From Magnaporthiopsis rhizophila (taxonomy: Eukaryota; Ascomycota; Sordariomycetes; Magnaporthales; Magnaporthaceae), in assembly GCA_003049465.1 (NCBI GenBank), contig PYSS01000019.1, positions 186,001 to 250,000 of the forward strand: a DNA stretch of 64,000 nucleotides. The letters are read 5' to 3'. The position numbers and the translations under genes were made by a program. Positions 23,536-34,075 of the stretch are shown here, one piece after another (the first letter of the stretch is position 1; each line of letters starts with the position of its first letter). The notes under the pieces were generated by a model. That model did no database searches and was not told the DNA's origin. It was given only the letters and a program-made list of their open reading frames with translations.

Positions 23536-24912
23536 GGTACCCTGCACATGGTCGGTTAATGCAACGAGCACCATGCTGGCAAGATGCACACAACACTAGG
23601 TATATAGGTAACTGCTGAAGTCTCGACGGAGGGGCTTTGGAGAAGGAAATCTTCCTCTTGCGCAGCCCGAGCGGAGCAATGATATGCACAAGAGAAGTGG
23701 GCCTAGCCCGCCTGATGTCACTGCGGAAGCCCAAGAAGACAGACGCTTCATGGGGTTGCAGTAATCAGGGTACCCAGTTGGTACTCAGGCTTTAAGGGAT
23801 ACAAAGCAGTCGAATTAGGGACAGCACAAGAGGTAGATAGCTAGGCATGGATCGAGGGGTTTTGGAACGGAAAGACACCAAGGGGTGGATGGTTGAACAT
23901 CCAAATGCTGGGGCAAACAAGACGACCAGGGAGGTAGTTTTGCTCAGAGGATTTGTCAGAGGGAGTGACGACGCCGATGATGACGATGACAACGATAATG
24001 CAGGTATAAGAACAGCCCCTGGTCGCGGAGCAGCTTGCGTCCTCGCGGCCTAGTGGCAAATCAGAAGGATAGCGGGATTAAGACCCCGGTATAGTGGGTA
24101 GACAATTGGCTCAACGAGATATATCTGGGGAAGTACCTAGATATTGGTCATGGACAAATTTGGCGGTAGGAGGTACCTGGCAGGAGGAAGACAACAAGCC
24201 AAACGGGGACCCACATGAAGAGATGCACGAGTATGCGGTGGGATGTCGAGTGAGAACCGTGCAGCTGGGAGCCCGCGTTTCGCCAGGCTTTGCTACGCTA
24301 CCCGGGCCTGCCAGAAACCGATGGAATGGCGGGGTAGCGACCAAGGCGATACAGCGTTCTAGATCAGTCCCGTTCCGGCGCGGGGGCGTTTGAGCTTGCC
24401 TGCGTGCTGGCCACCGAGCATACGTAGACCCCTCGGGACTTTTCTCCAGGGTGTTGCGGTGGCGTTGGTGCGTCACCAGGCGAAGCTGACGCAGCCTCGT
24501 AGCCTCCCTCCGTCTCTGCGGTTGAATGAATGTAAGATGTCTAGGTGTGCGAACAATCGACAGCTTAACCCAGCACGGGCACATGGATCCCTCCCAGCAA
24601 TGAAAGTCGATACATGGAAGGTGGAGATGGAGCTGACATAACAATAAAAGCACGTGATGGTCTCGTTGCGGAGCTTTTGGGCTCCATCACAGCAAGCTCG
24701 CAGGCGAATCAGGAAAATGCAATTGGAAGCTTGTCGGCCCACCTCGTCTCGGTGCGTCTTTGGATCCGACCAAGTTCACTCCACTCGTGCAGACTCCTCC
24801 TAGCCCGACCTATATCTCGCTGCTCGCCTCCTCGCAAATCCTAACCCCCTCGAAGGACTCGAAACCTCCCTGCCACGCACCCAATTGCGCGGTCAGCAGC
24901 AACCGATACAAT
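23536..24912. other. Divergent intergenic region UBP2 / complex I subunit
   Basis: About 1.4 kb containing both promoters. A CACGTGAT site lies at 24651-24658. Pyrimidine-rich sequence precedes the plus-strand ATG at 24913. No gene supported. Confidence 0.5.
24651..24658. promoter_or_regulatory. CACGTGAT (RTCACRTG-type) site upstream of complex I subunit gene
   Basis: ATCACGTG on the minus strand matches the RTCACRTG core used by Cbf1-class bHLH factors in fungi, some of which act on respiratory genes. It lies about 255 bases before the ATG at 24913. Binding is inferred, not shown. Confidence 0.35.
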
Positions 24913-25765
24913 ATGGCTGGCGGACACGGCAGCGAGGGTGATGACTACCACCCTCAGGATGCCGTCAAGAAGGGCGTTACTGCCGCGCTCACCTATGGCG
25001 GCGTCGGCTTGTTCGCCGCCTCCATCCAGAGCGCCCTCCAGCGCCAGCCTGTCGGCTCCATGGCCGCCTTTACACGCTTCGGTGGCAACATCGGCACCTT
25101 TGGTCAGTCCTCCAGCCGTCGCAGCCTTGCTCTCTTTCCCCGCGCTTGACTGACGCCCAAGCCACCATGCGCGACGTCCAACAGCCCTGGTCGGCGGGGT
25201 TTTCGAGTTCTCCAAGACGGCCTCGGCAAACCTGCGCCAGAAGCAGGACCACTACAACACAGCGATCGGTGGATTCCTCGGTGGCTCAATACTGGGAATG
25301 CGGAGTACGACACACCCCTCTCATGCGCCACCCCCGCACATCCCTCGCGGCCAGGGTTACTGACGCGACCTCCCAACAGGCATGCGGATGCCCATGATCC
25401 TGGGATACGGAGCAGGAGTTTCGCTCATTGTGGCGACTTTCGACTACACCGGCAGCTCGCTGAGCGGGTGGGGTAGGGACCCCAAGGAGGACGGTTACGA
25501 CCGCAAAGAGGCCGTTAGGAAGAACCGGAGGAGGCCAGTTGAGGAGACGATTGCCGAAATCGGCGAGATCAGTGGTGAGTTGTTGTTCCTGATACCTTAT
25601 GCCCTCCCCTTCCTTCCGCGGTCGCCGGTGCTGACAGTATCCCGTTTGTATCCAGGCATCAAGCCTCCTGGTTACGAGGAGCGCCGTCGCCAGAGACTTA
25701 AAGAGAAGTATGGCGTCGAGATTAACCCCGTATGCGCAGACCCGAACCAGGCGACCTCAAGCTGA
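24913..25765 (+). CDS. NADH:ubiquinone oxidoreductase 21.3 kDa-type subunit (NDUFA11/B14.7-like, Tim17 fold)
   Basis: Accessory membrane-arm subunit of mitochondrial complex I, related to Neurospora 21.3 kDa (NUJM) and mammalian NDUFA11; it belongs to the Tim17/22/23 superfamily and sits in the inner membrane. Four exons: 24913-25102, 25185-25304, 25380-25574, 25656-25765; 204 residues. Joined exons read YHPQDAVKKGVTAALTYGG (helix 1), FTRFGGNIGTFALVGGVFEF (helix 2) and NTAIGGFLGGSILGMRSMRM (helix 3). A further hydrophobic stretch follows (MILGYGAGVSLIVATFDYTG, helix 4). The charged C-terminus ends in a GIKPPGYEERRRQRLKEKYG-type tail. Introns are 75-82 bp. There is no cleavable presequence, as usual for this family. 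The 3' neighbour MSH2 is convergent. Confidence 0.88.
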
Positions 25766-26365
25766 GGAGACAGAGTTCCTGTTGTTTGTGGTCTTGCGTA
25801 TACTGTATATATTTAGCGTTCAGTGTCTGCCTCCCCAACAGCTCCGAATGCCTCTGCCTGATGGTAGACTGGGAATTGAACTGTACCAATGGTCGCCCTC
25901 TCCGACAACCCGGCTCTGCGGCTCGTAGAAGCCCATGCTTGATGCCCGCCGGCTGTTCCCATCATAACGGTATGTTACCACGCTCGATGTCATTACTGTC
26001 GAGGCGTCCCTTTCCATGATGATTGTTTAGAGGCTGTTTATGAATTTGTCTTCGACAAACATGGTTACAAACCAAACATTGTTCACCTTTTATCTGATAT
26101 AACATTTTGGGTCCTACATTTTGCTTCAACACATTATCCCGAAGCTTGGAGCAATAGCGCTAACTACCTAGCGATCAATTCTTAGTATACAACTCCGTTT
26201 TGGTTGTAACCCATATTACCAGCTCGACCTTGAGCGTAGTTTCTGTCCCAGATTCAGCTTGCCTTTGGCAGCTTCTGTTGGCTTGTGTCCATCACCGAGT
26301 CCCCAACGCCTCAAATTACGAAAGAAAGCAATCTGATGCCAGCATTAGTGCGCCAAACACGATTT
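25766..26365. other. Convergent intergenic region complex I subunit / MSH2
   Basis: 600 AT-rich bases between two convergent stops, presumably 3' UTRs. Nothing else seen. Confidence 0.5.
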
Positions 26366-29224
26366 CTACAGCGCCTTGACCGACTGGAAAAAGGGGTTCT
26401 GCAGAAGAGTGGCGTCCGCCGCAACCAACTCCTTCATCTTAGCGACCATCTGGTCCCTGGTCAGATTTCCATCCTTGACCTCATCCTTCCACTTGAGCAG
26501 TATTTCCTTGAGGAGTGCGCTGCCCTGCTCGACATCCTCCTTGCTGTACTGCAGGCCGAGGCTGTCGTGTTTGGCCGTGAAGTCTTCCAGCTCGTCCGCC
26601 TTCCGCTTGGCCATGCGCACGACCTTGTCCGGGAACCGCACCAGCTCGGCAACGTGGATGCCAAAGCTCTGGTCGCAAATCCCCGGCTCGACCTTGTAGA
26701 GGAGAGTGACCTCGCGCTTCTCGTCCTCCTTTGCAGAGGCCGAGGTGCCGCTGATGTGCGCGGTGACGTGCAGGTTGGCCACCTGTTTGTGCTGATCCGC
26801 GAGCGCCGTCAGCTCGTGAAAGTGCGTGGCAAAGAGGGCCGCGCAGCCGATCTCGCGCACGATGTGTTCCGAGATGGCCCAGGCGAGCCCGAAACCGTCG
26901 TACGTCGAGGTGCCGCGGCCGAGCTCGTCGATGATGATGAGGGAGTCCGCCGTTGCCGACTTTAGGATGTTGGCCGTCTCCAGCATTTCCGCCATGAAGG
27001 TCGAGACGCCCTTGAGCTGCGAGTCGCTCGCACCCACACGCGCCAGGATGGCGTCGTACACCGTGACCTCGGCCTCCGCGCAGGGCACGAAGCAGCCGAT
27101 CTGCGCCATCAGCGCGATCACACCCACTTGCCGGATGTAGGTCGATTTACCACCCATGTTGGGACCCGTGATGATGAGAAACGAGGACCCTTGACGGTCG
27201 AGCTCCACATCGTTCGTGATAAACTGCACGTCATCCTGCATCTCCAGGCACGGATGGCGGGCCTCCTTGAGCAGAGTTCGGCCCTCGCCGCGGGCGTGAA
27301 CCTTGGGCCGGACATATGATATCGGGGCGTGGACAGAACAGTGCGCAAAGGAGACAATGACGTCGAGATGGGCCAGGACGCCAGCCAGGCGCTCGAGAAG
27401 CGGCGCGTAGGACGCCGCTACGCTAACCACCTCGTTCACCAGGCTCCCCTGTGTCCTATCGTAGTTCTTGGAGAGCTGGTCGAACTCGCGGCGGAGAGAC
27501 TGCAGGTTCTTGGTTGTGAAGTAGACTCCGTTCTTCTGAGTCGAGCACTCTTGATATCCGGACGTATTGCGTATGCAACCGGCCTCTGTCCTCGTCAACC
27601 TCATGCACCAGCCGTGGACCTTGTGGTTCTCCAGAAAGATCTTCTTGTCCTTCTCCTGGCCAAGATCGTCTGCAGCCTTGGAGAACTCCTTGTTCATATC
27701 GGACCGCAGCCGATCAAGCTTCTTCCTGATTATTCGAAGACCGTCATCGAACTCGGGCTTGATGATGAATTCGTGATTGTCCAGCGCATCAAGATCCACG
27801 GTGGTTTCGACCATCTCCTGCAGACGCGCGAGGTTATCTGATAGATCCCGCAGCTTGGTCGTGTAGGTCGCATCGATGGGGTCTCGGTACGCCTCATCCA
27901 TGACGCCCTCTAGCGCCTCGATGAAGCCAGGCAGGCGTATGACGACCTGATACGTCCTGACAACATCCTCCAGGTTCGCCTTCTTCCGCTGGAAGCGCTT
28001 GGCGAGCCTGTACAGATCAGGCACGGACCTGAGATGCTCTTCCTGCATCGTCTGGCGCAGCTCCGTGCCATTCATGAAGGCCTCCACGAGCTGCTGTCTC
28101 GACTCGATCTCATCCTTGTTCATGAGTGGCTGCTTTAGCCACTGGGACAGAAGCCGACTTCCCACAGGAGTCTTGCAGTGATTGAGGAGACCGAACAAGC
28201 TCATCGTCTTGGACCCATCCCTGGCGCCGGGCATAAGGTTGAGTGCTTTGAGCGCGGCCGCGTCCAGTTTCATAAACTGCGACAGGTCGTGCTGGAAAAG
28301 CTGGTACTGGCCAAAGTTGGAAGGGTCCTGAAGCACGTTCAGATACCTGATCAATGCCGCGGCAGCGCCCATGGCGAGCTTGAGATCCGTCTGTGGCAGA
28401 AGGCTGGCTGACCTCTCGTCCTTGAGGAGCCTGGCCAGATCCTGCTCGATGTCTTTGGTGCCGAAATCGCTGACCGACCGCTCCGACATGGCAATACCGC
28501 AGCTGTCGACGATTTGCTTCAATTTTGCAAGGTCGGGGTCCTTGTTGGCATCGGCCTTGTCGTGTTGTATCAGACACTCCTTCACGCCGAGCTGGATAAG
28601 GAGAGCCTCGAAGTTGGAGAAGAGGTCGTTGTCCAGGAATTCGCTAACGCCGAGCTCACGCACACTCGCGTCTGCGAAGCAGACACCGACATTGCGGGCT
28701 TCCGAGGCCTTGGTAGATATCTTGACGGCCAGAATCATAGGCGCCGAGTCCGACTGTCCGAGCTCTTCTTCGACATCTTGCAGGTTTCCAGGCGACGCTT
28801 GCTTCGTAACCTTCCAGTTCATACGACCGTTGGGGCTCTCGTAGATCTCCACCCTCTTCCCAAGCTTGTGAAGAGCGTCTCGAAGAAATTGACGGAATAC
28901 CGTCACGGTCATGGTCACTGAAGGCAGGCCAGTGTGATCGCTGCGGCCAAGATGCCTCACCACCGAGGTGGTCTTGTAGACCTAGAGGACATAACCATAC
29001 CTAGGTTAGCAACCGTTCTGATCGGAAGCTTAGCCCCTTGGAAGTTAAGCAGACTGTCGATAACCTACCGTCTGGGCAATGAAGTTGGCATCTTTGCCAT
29101 GTGCAGTATACCAATCGCCTCGGTCGAATATCCGTATTGTGTCTTCGTGGGTGGAGGGCAGCGACTTGAAATATCGAATGAAACCATGCTCGTCGTCCAC
29201 CTTCAACTCTGGTCGGGAGGACAT
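26366..29224 (-). CDS. MSH2: DNA mismatch repair protein MSH2
   Basis: MutS homologue that pairs with MSH6 (base mismatches, small loops) or MSH3 (larger loops) and starts mismatch repair in the nucleus. Two exons: 29069-29224 and 26366-28981, with an 87-bp intron (GTAGGT...CTAACC...CTAG); 923 residues, close to other fungal MSH2. The N-terminus MSSRPELKVDDEHGFIRYFK begins the mismatch-binding domain. It has no Phe-x-Glu motif, as expected for MSH2. The ATPase domain shows Walker A TGPNMGGKST (657-666), the ordered loop STFMAEM, and Walker B LIIIDELGRGTSTYDG (Asp737-Glu738). A further conserved LFATHFHELT follows. The gene is divergent from TRM10 with 432 bases between starts. Confidence 0.97.
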
Positions 29225-29656
29225 GGCCGCGGATTGACGTTCTGAAAAGAGAGTCTGTGGCAGATTCTGCGGCTATACAGCACAGACTCGAGGCTACACA
29301 ATGCTGTTGTGTGCTGTTGAACAATAGAAAGCGGCACGAGAGTGTCGGATTGTGGAGAGAGTTGGGAGGCCTTGGCCTCCAGACGCGTCGCACTAAACCA
29401 CTTAAACCAAGACGCGACTGGGGCCCAATTTCAGCTCCTAGGTGACGCGAACGTATCCACCGTGTCCCTGTCAGTCCCACCCAGCCAGCCGCCTGGGTCA
29501 ATTGAAGAACCAAAAAAAAAAAAAGTCCCAACCCCACTGTCGCGCAACTACGTCAGTCCAGAGGTTCAAGCCGCAGCATCTTGAACTCCTAGGAGCCTCG
29601 GTTTCCCGCTGTGCTTGGAAGGCTGATGGGGGCCACCCCCTCTCTGAACAAGCACG
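29225..29656. promoter_or_regulatory. Shared divergent promoter region MSH2/TRM10
   Basis: 432 bases between the two start codons; must hold both promoters and 5' UTRs. It has a 12-base A run at about 29512-29523. No specific factor site can be assigned with confidence. Confidence 0.5.
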
Positions 29657-31054
29657 ATGGCGGACACGACTCACATTTCCGAAACCAAATACCCTCTGGA
29701 AAGCCCCATGGCGACAACAGCTCCCGTCAGCACCGCCGAGCCAACCGCCCAGATAGGCCGGAGCCCTGAGGATTCCGCGACGCGAACGGATGTCGACGAC
29801 CTGCAAAATCCGACCGAAAATGCCGGTGATGCTGCGCCAAACGGCGAGCCAGCGCAGCCGCCGATATCCAAGAGCCAGCAAAAGAAGCTGAAGCGCCAGC
29901 GCATGTGGGAAGAGCGCAAGGACGACCGCAAGCGCCACAGGAAGGAGAGGCGCCACCAGCAGCAGGCCAAGAGGCGCGCAGTCAGGGCCGAGCGGGCCGC
30001 CGAGCTCGAGGCGATGGGCCTAGACCCCAAGGCGGCGTTCCAGGCGTCCAAACCCCCTCGCCGGCCACCGCCGCGGCAGGCGCCCGTCACCATCATCCTC
30101 GACTGCGACTTTGAGAAGTACATGTCGGAAAAGGAGCTCGTCTCGCTGTCGAGCCAGATCGTGCGCTCGTACTCGGATAACCGCGCCGCGGCGGTCCAAG
30201 CCCACCTCGTCATCAGCTCATGGGGCGGCAAGCTGCGGGAGAGATTCGAGACAGTGTTGCAGAATTCCCATGACGGGTGGAAAGGCACTCGATTTTCCGA
30301 GGCGGACTTTGTGCAGGCGGGGAGGGAAGCTCTTGAGATGATGAAAGGCCCCAACGGTGGCGTCCTGGTCGATAGCCTGCAGCCCCAGGTTACGCCAGCA
30401 GACCAGATAACAGGCGAGGAAACAGGAGCAGCCCCGCCGACACAGGCTTCCATCACGAAGGACACCCAGGACCCAACCCCGGTCCCCGAACCTGAGCCGG
30501 ACGGGCAAGACCCATCAATAGTTTATCTCACAGCGGACTCTCCCTACACCCTAGGAAGACTGGAGCCAAACACGAGCTACGTGATCGGCGGCATCATTGA
30601 CAGGAACCGGGAGAAGGGCCTGTGCTATAAGCGCGCCAAGGAGAGGGGTGTGCGCACGGCAAGGTTGCCCATCGGCGAGTACATGGTCATGGCGAGTCGC
30701 AAGGTTCTGACGACTAACCAGGTTGTCGAAATCATGGTGAAGTGGCTGGAGCACGGCAACTGGAAGGTGGCCTTCCAGCAAGCCATTCCCAAGAGGAAAG
30801 GCGGCGTGCTGAAGGGCGATGAAGCGGACGCAGAGAACGCGGGCGCAGATGATCCAGATGATCCAGATGATCCAGATGATCCAGATGATCCAGACGATCC
30901 AGACGATCCAGACGATCCAGACGGTCAAGAGCCCGAGCAGGAACATTTCACCGAGGAGATGAAGGAGGAGGAGGAGGGGGAGGAGAACGAGGCGTCGAAT
31001 ACTGGTGATATAATCTCCGGAGAAGTCAAGAAAGAAGATGATATCCAACCATGA
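29657..31054 (+). CDS. TRM10: tRNA (guanine(9)-N1)-methyltransferase
   Basis: SAM-dependent SPOUT-class methyltransferase that makes m1G at position 9 of tRNAs. Single exon, 465 residues, ATG at 29657. The N-terminal 140 residues are a basic linker (KKLKRQRMWEERKDDRKRHR), typical of tRNA binding. The SPOUT domain starts at VTIILDCDFEKYMSEKE (about 144) and continues with IVYLTADSPYTL (about 288). The conserved block YVIGGIIDRNREKGLCYKRA (about 306-325) includes the catalytic Asp of the family, and LPIGEYM follows at about 336. A low-complexity insertion of about 55 residues precedes the IVYLTADSP strand. The C-terminus carries eight Asp-Asp-Pro repeats and an acidic Glu-rich tail, unusual in length. 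The neighbour PRI1 is convergent. Confidence 0.95.
   Translation: MADTTHISETKYPLESPMATTAPVSTAEPTAQIGRSPEDSATRTDVDDLQNPTENAGDAAPNGEPAQPPISKSQQKKLKRQRMWEERKDDRKRHRKERRHQQQAKRRAVRAERAAELEAMGLDPKAAFQASKPPRRPPPRQAPVTIILDCDFEKYMSEKELVSLSSQIVRSYSDNRAAAVQAHLVISSWGGKLRERFETVLQNSHDGWKGTRFSEADFVQAGREALEMMKGPNGGVLVDSLQPQVTPADQITGEETGAAPPTQASITKDTQDPTPVPEPEPDGQDPSIVYLTADSPYTLGRLEPNTSYVIGGIIDRNREKGLCYKRAKERGVRTARLPIGEYMVMASRKVLTTNQVVEIMVKWLEHGNWKVAFQQAIPKRKGGVLKGDEADAENAGADDPDDPDDPDDPDDPDDPDDPDDPDGQEPEQEHFTEEMKEEEEGEENEASNTGDIISGEVKKEDDIQP
30846..30918 (+). repeat. In-frame GATGATCCA/GACGATCCA minisatellite in TRM10 (eight Asp-Asp-Pro units)
   Basis: Nine-base unit repeated about eight times, encoding DDP each time. 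The first copies use GAT and the later ones GAC at one position, so there are two blocks of near-identical units. Being a multiple of three, changes in copy number keep the frame. Confidence 0.9.
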
Positions 31055-31473
31055 GACGGTGCGACTGCCACACATAATAGAAAAAAAAGAAAAGAAAAGA
31101 AAACGAAAACGAAATAAAACAAAGTCTAGAAACACATTTCAACACGCATAGAAACAATACTTCCCTCAGATGAGTTCCCGGTCAGTATTGTGAGTGAAAA
31201 TTCTCGACGGCATGCAACCCGACCAACCAATCATCCCATGATGCGTCGTGGTCTCGTTCCAGATTACCTTACCCAGGTATTCTCACCGTTTAGGGCGAAG
31301 GGGCTGTTTGGTGATGGAACATGCCACTGTTTGAATATAACCACGCCGAAGAGGTGATCCAAAAACGCCATAATTAGCTACCATTTATAAGCTCCCGCGC
31401 TATTCATTTCACAAATCATTCATTACAGTTAGGTTTTGTTAAAAGGCCTAACAATTGCCTGCCATTGACCCGT
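31055..31473. other. Convergent intergenic region TRM10/PRI1
   Basis: About 420 AT-rich bases between two convergent stops. An AATAAA at 31113-31118 follows the TRM10 stop. No gene. Confidence 0.5.
31113..31118 (+). terminator. Possible poly(A) signal of TRM10
   Basis: AATAAA 59 bases after the TRM10 stop in an A-rich stretch. Position fits a fungal polyadenylation signal, but the A-rich context makes chance occurrence likely. Confidence 0.35.
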
Positions 31474-33317
31474 TTAGAACTCCATAGATTCGGCCTCGTC
31501 CCTTTCCCGCTTGATCTTGGGGTCACGCTCGTCCTTCATCAGGGCCGAAACGAAGGTCCGGAACTGTTCAATGTACGGCCTCAAGCTCGTCTTCTCCCAG
31601 TCCTGAACCGTTTTCCCCTGGCTCCCCTCCGCGTCGTCCTCGGGTGCCTTCCAGGCATCAATCTCCTGCAGCAGGCTCTGGACGGTTGGGACGCCGAGCG
31701 GGTCAAAGTCCTCTAGGTGCCGGGTGTCGATCGGCACGCACACACGGCCGGTTCCCGGGTGCACAACGAAGGGGCTCTTGAGCAAGTGGTTGAGCTTCTT
31801 GCTGACCTCGATATCGAGACGCGGATAGGTGTACTCCAGCACAATGTCTTGCTTGGCCTCTAGCAGGGCCTTGGCGTCAAGGGCCCGCGACGCGCCCGTC
31901 TTTGCGACGGCGTCGATGTCGGACCATTTGGATGCCGACGATCGCCCTGGGGACGCGGCCCACTTTTTGCGCAGAGAGTCGTTCAGAGTCCTGTCAGGGA
32001 GAAGCTGCAATAGCTTCTCGGCCTGCTCGTTCGTCTCCCAGGGGTTTTGCTCCCGGAGCACATCCTCCTGGAAGTGGGTCTTGAGGATGTCGAGGCTGCG
32101 TCTGTCGACGTTGAAGCGGGGGAACGAGTTAGTTCCATACCTAATATCATCCGTGTCCACCTTTTACACAAAGACTCAGGAACAGTCGACCAAGTGTATG
32201 TATCAAGGGAAACACTCACGTGAGATGTGGGTGCAGCGGTCTGCGGACGTTGACCTTCTTGCCGCTCTGGGCACCACCTCGAATGACCTCAAGATAACCC
32301 GCGACGGCGCGACGCCTCTGGTCATCCATGGAGCGGACCTTCTTATCGCAGACCCAAGCGTGGGCGCCTCGACGTCCCGAGTAGACCCACATGATGTGGC
32401 GGAAGCCAAAGTCTTCGCGCAGTGCCACATCGACCGTCTTGATAGCCATGGTCATGAACTGCCAGCAGCGGTTGCAGATGTTGGCCTTGTCGCAGCATGT
32501 TCGGATCTCGTCGTAGTCCGTCAGATCGATATCGAAGCACAGCTCCTTGGCGAGCGGCTTGAATGCGGCCGAGTTGCGCAACGTCTTACGGTCGCGCGGA
32601 TTTGTGGTATAGACAGGCCCGATCTCGAAACGGGAAGGGTTCAACCGAAGCACGTCTTTTCGGAGGCTATGAAGATGGTGCGGAATACGTCAGCTTTCCG
32701 TACGGAGACACTGTGGCGCCAGATCAGGGTGTTACTCGGGAGCGGGAGGCGACTGACTCGTCAGATGTTGGGAAGGACTGGTATCGCAGGTACGCATCAT
32801 TCTGCAGCGTGAAGGCAAATTCTCGATGACCAAAGTCGTTGGTGGGATTCGGACTGTGGTTGAGCCACTGGAACAAGTACCTCCAGGGAAAGAGTCGCTG
32901 GTAGAAGCTGCGCATCACCTCCGGATCCGAGGCGTGCATAGAGGAAACATGTCTGTAGCACAAGTCAGCGTTCTGCCAGTGGCGTGGCCGACGCTATATG
33001 TGGGCGGAAAGGACGCACATTGGGGAAGACGGCGCCGGTGGGGGGCTAGACGGCTTCGGGGCCTGGGCCGGGCGTGAGCTGCTCGGGAATTCGTCGTCCG
33101 ATTCGATATCTGAGAACATGTCCTCGAGCTTCACTTGCTGTGTTTCCTTCGTCATCTCTGCGACCGCTGGCTCTCCCTGCGGTGGCAGGGACTCTGCCTC
33201 TCCCATGGCGACATCGTCTTGTGTTGCCTGATTATCCCCGCTGTCAGGCGTCGTGGACTCAGCCGGAGTGTCCTGGGCTGCGTCAGGGGATGAGTCCTCT
33301 GCAGATGATTGAGGCAT
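31474..33317 (-). CDS. PRI1: DNA primase small (catalytic) subunit
   Basis: Catalytic p48 subunit of DNA polymerase alpha-primase, which makes the RNA primers for Okazaki fragments. Four exons: 33019-33317, 32758-32952, 32220-32666, 31474-32101; 522 residues. The N-terminal 100 residues are an acidic, disordered extension. Conserved blocks follow: FYQRLFPWRYLFQWL, HREFAFTLQND-YLRYQSF, RLNPSRFEIGPVY and CFDIDLTDYDEIRTCC, which contains the catalytic metal-binding Asp pair. The zinc-binding CCDKANICNRCW and WVYSGRRGAHAWVCD come next. The third splice gives RPLHPHLT-RSLDILKTHFQ, matching other primases. An upstream in-frame acceptor at 32141 would add 13 residues. Donor of intron 2 (GTCAGT at 32757) is non-canonical but the best fit for frame. 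Confidence 0.92.
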
Positions 33318-34075
33318 GAGTGGAGGAAAGAGCAGCCAGGTGGTTCAGTAGCAGCTACGGTATTGCGTTCTATTTAGCCCAATGCGTCGTTGGAAGCTGG
33401 CCAGGTTCTTGAAGTTGCAAAGTGCAGCGATTCCGATGGAGGGGATGTCAGTTCGTCGAAAACGCGCCGGACGCGCCGACGCGTAGAGCACTTTCCGTCC
33501 TGCAGTGGTGTGTGGGTCCTATCAGGGGCTATGGATTCTAGCGAGATTCTGCCGACGGAATGCACTCATCCAACCACAGATCCGGCAGGCACTCCATTGC
33601 GATGTCTTTGTGCTCGGTGCTTGCACCATAAGTACTCTAGTTGGCCTGCCAATGTTGGTTCATTAATGAGGCGATAGCGATGGGGACAATATTCCATATT
33701 TCTCAATCTTTTGGCGGTAAAGGTCGGTGTCATGTAAAATGCGTGGCTCGGCCGAGCCAGCCTCGTCCGTCTTCGCTCTTTATTCTCAAGATTGAGAAGC
33801 TACGACCATCGGCTAGGTAGGTGTAGTTCGATTCGCTGGCAGCAGCTACCGACCCCGGGCGTCGGGTCCAAATACCCACCACCACAATCCTTGTCAACGT
33901 CATTGAAATCGGGGACGACCAACTTTCCGCCCTGACGCATCCACGGCATCCCAACCGAGCCTGGAGCAGCTCCAGACGACGGTGCGAGGCTTCGTCTGCC
34001 ATAAATCAACCTCGCTGTGCCAGATTGCCCCCGAGCCATATTTATACTGTCATTGCTCCCCCCACTGCGTGCAAA
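33318..34075. other. Divergent intergenic region PRI1 / GH5
   Basis: About 760 bases holding both promoters. No gene or clear element; a TATA-like TTTATA lies at 34040-34045, about 30 bases before the GH5 ATG. Confidence 0.5.

Noticed and set aside
28995..29060. 5S rRNA-like string (CGGAAGCTTAG ... GTTAAGCAG)
   Set aside because: Lies in the MSH2 intron and lacks the rest of a 5S gene; chance resemblance.
29550..29575. tRNA B-box-like GGTTCAAGCC
   Set aside because: The bases around it cannot form a T-stem, and no A box or acceptor stem is present.
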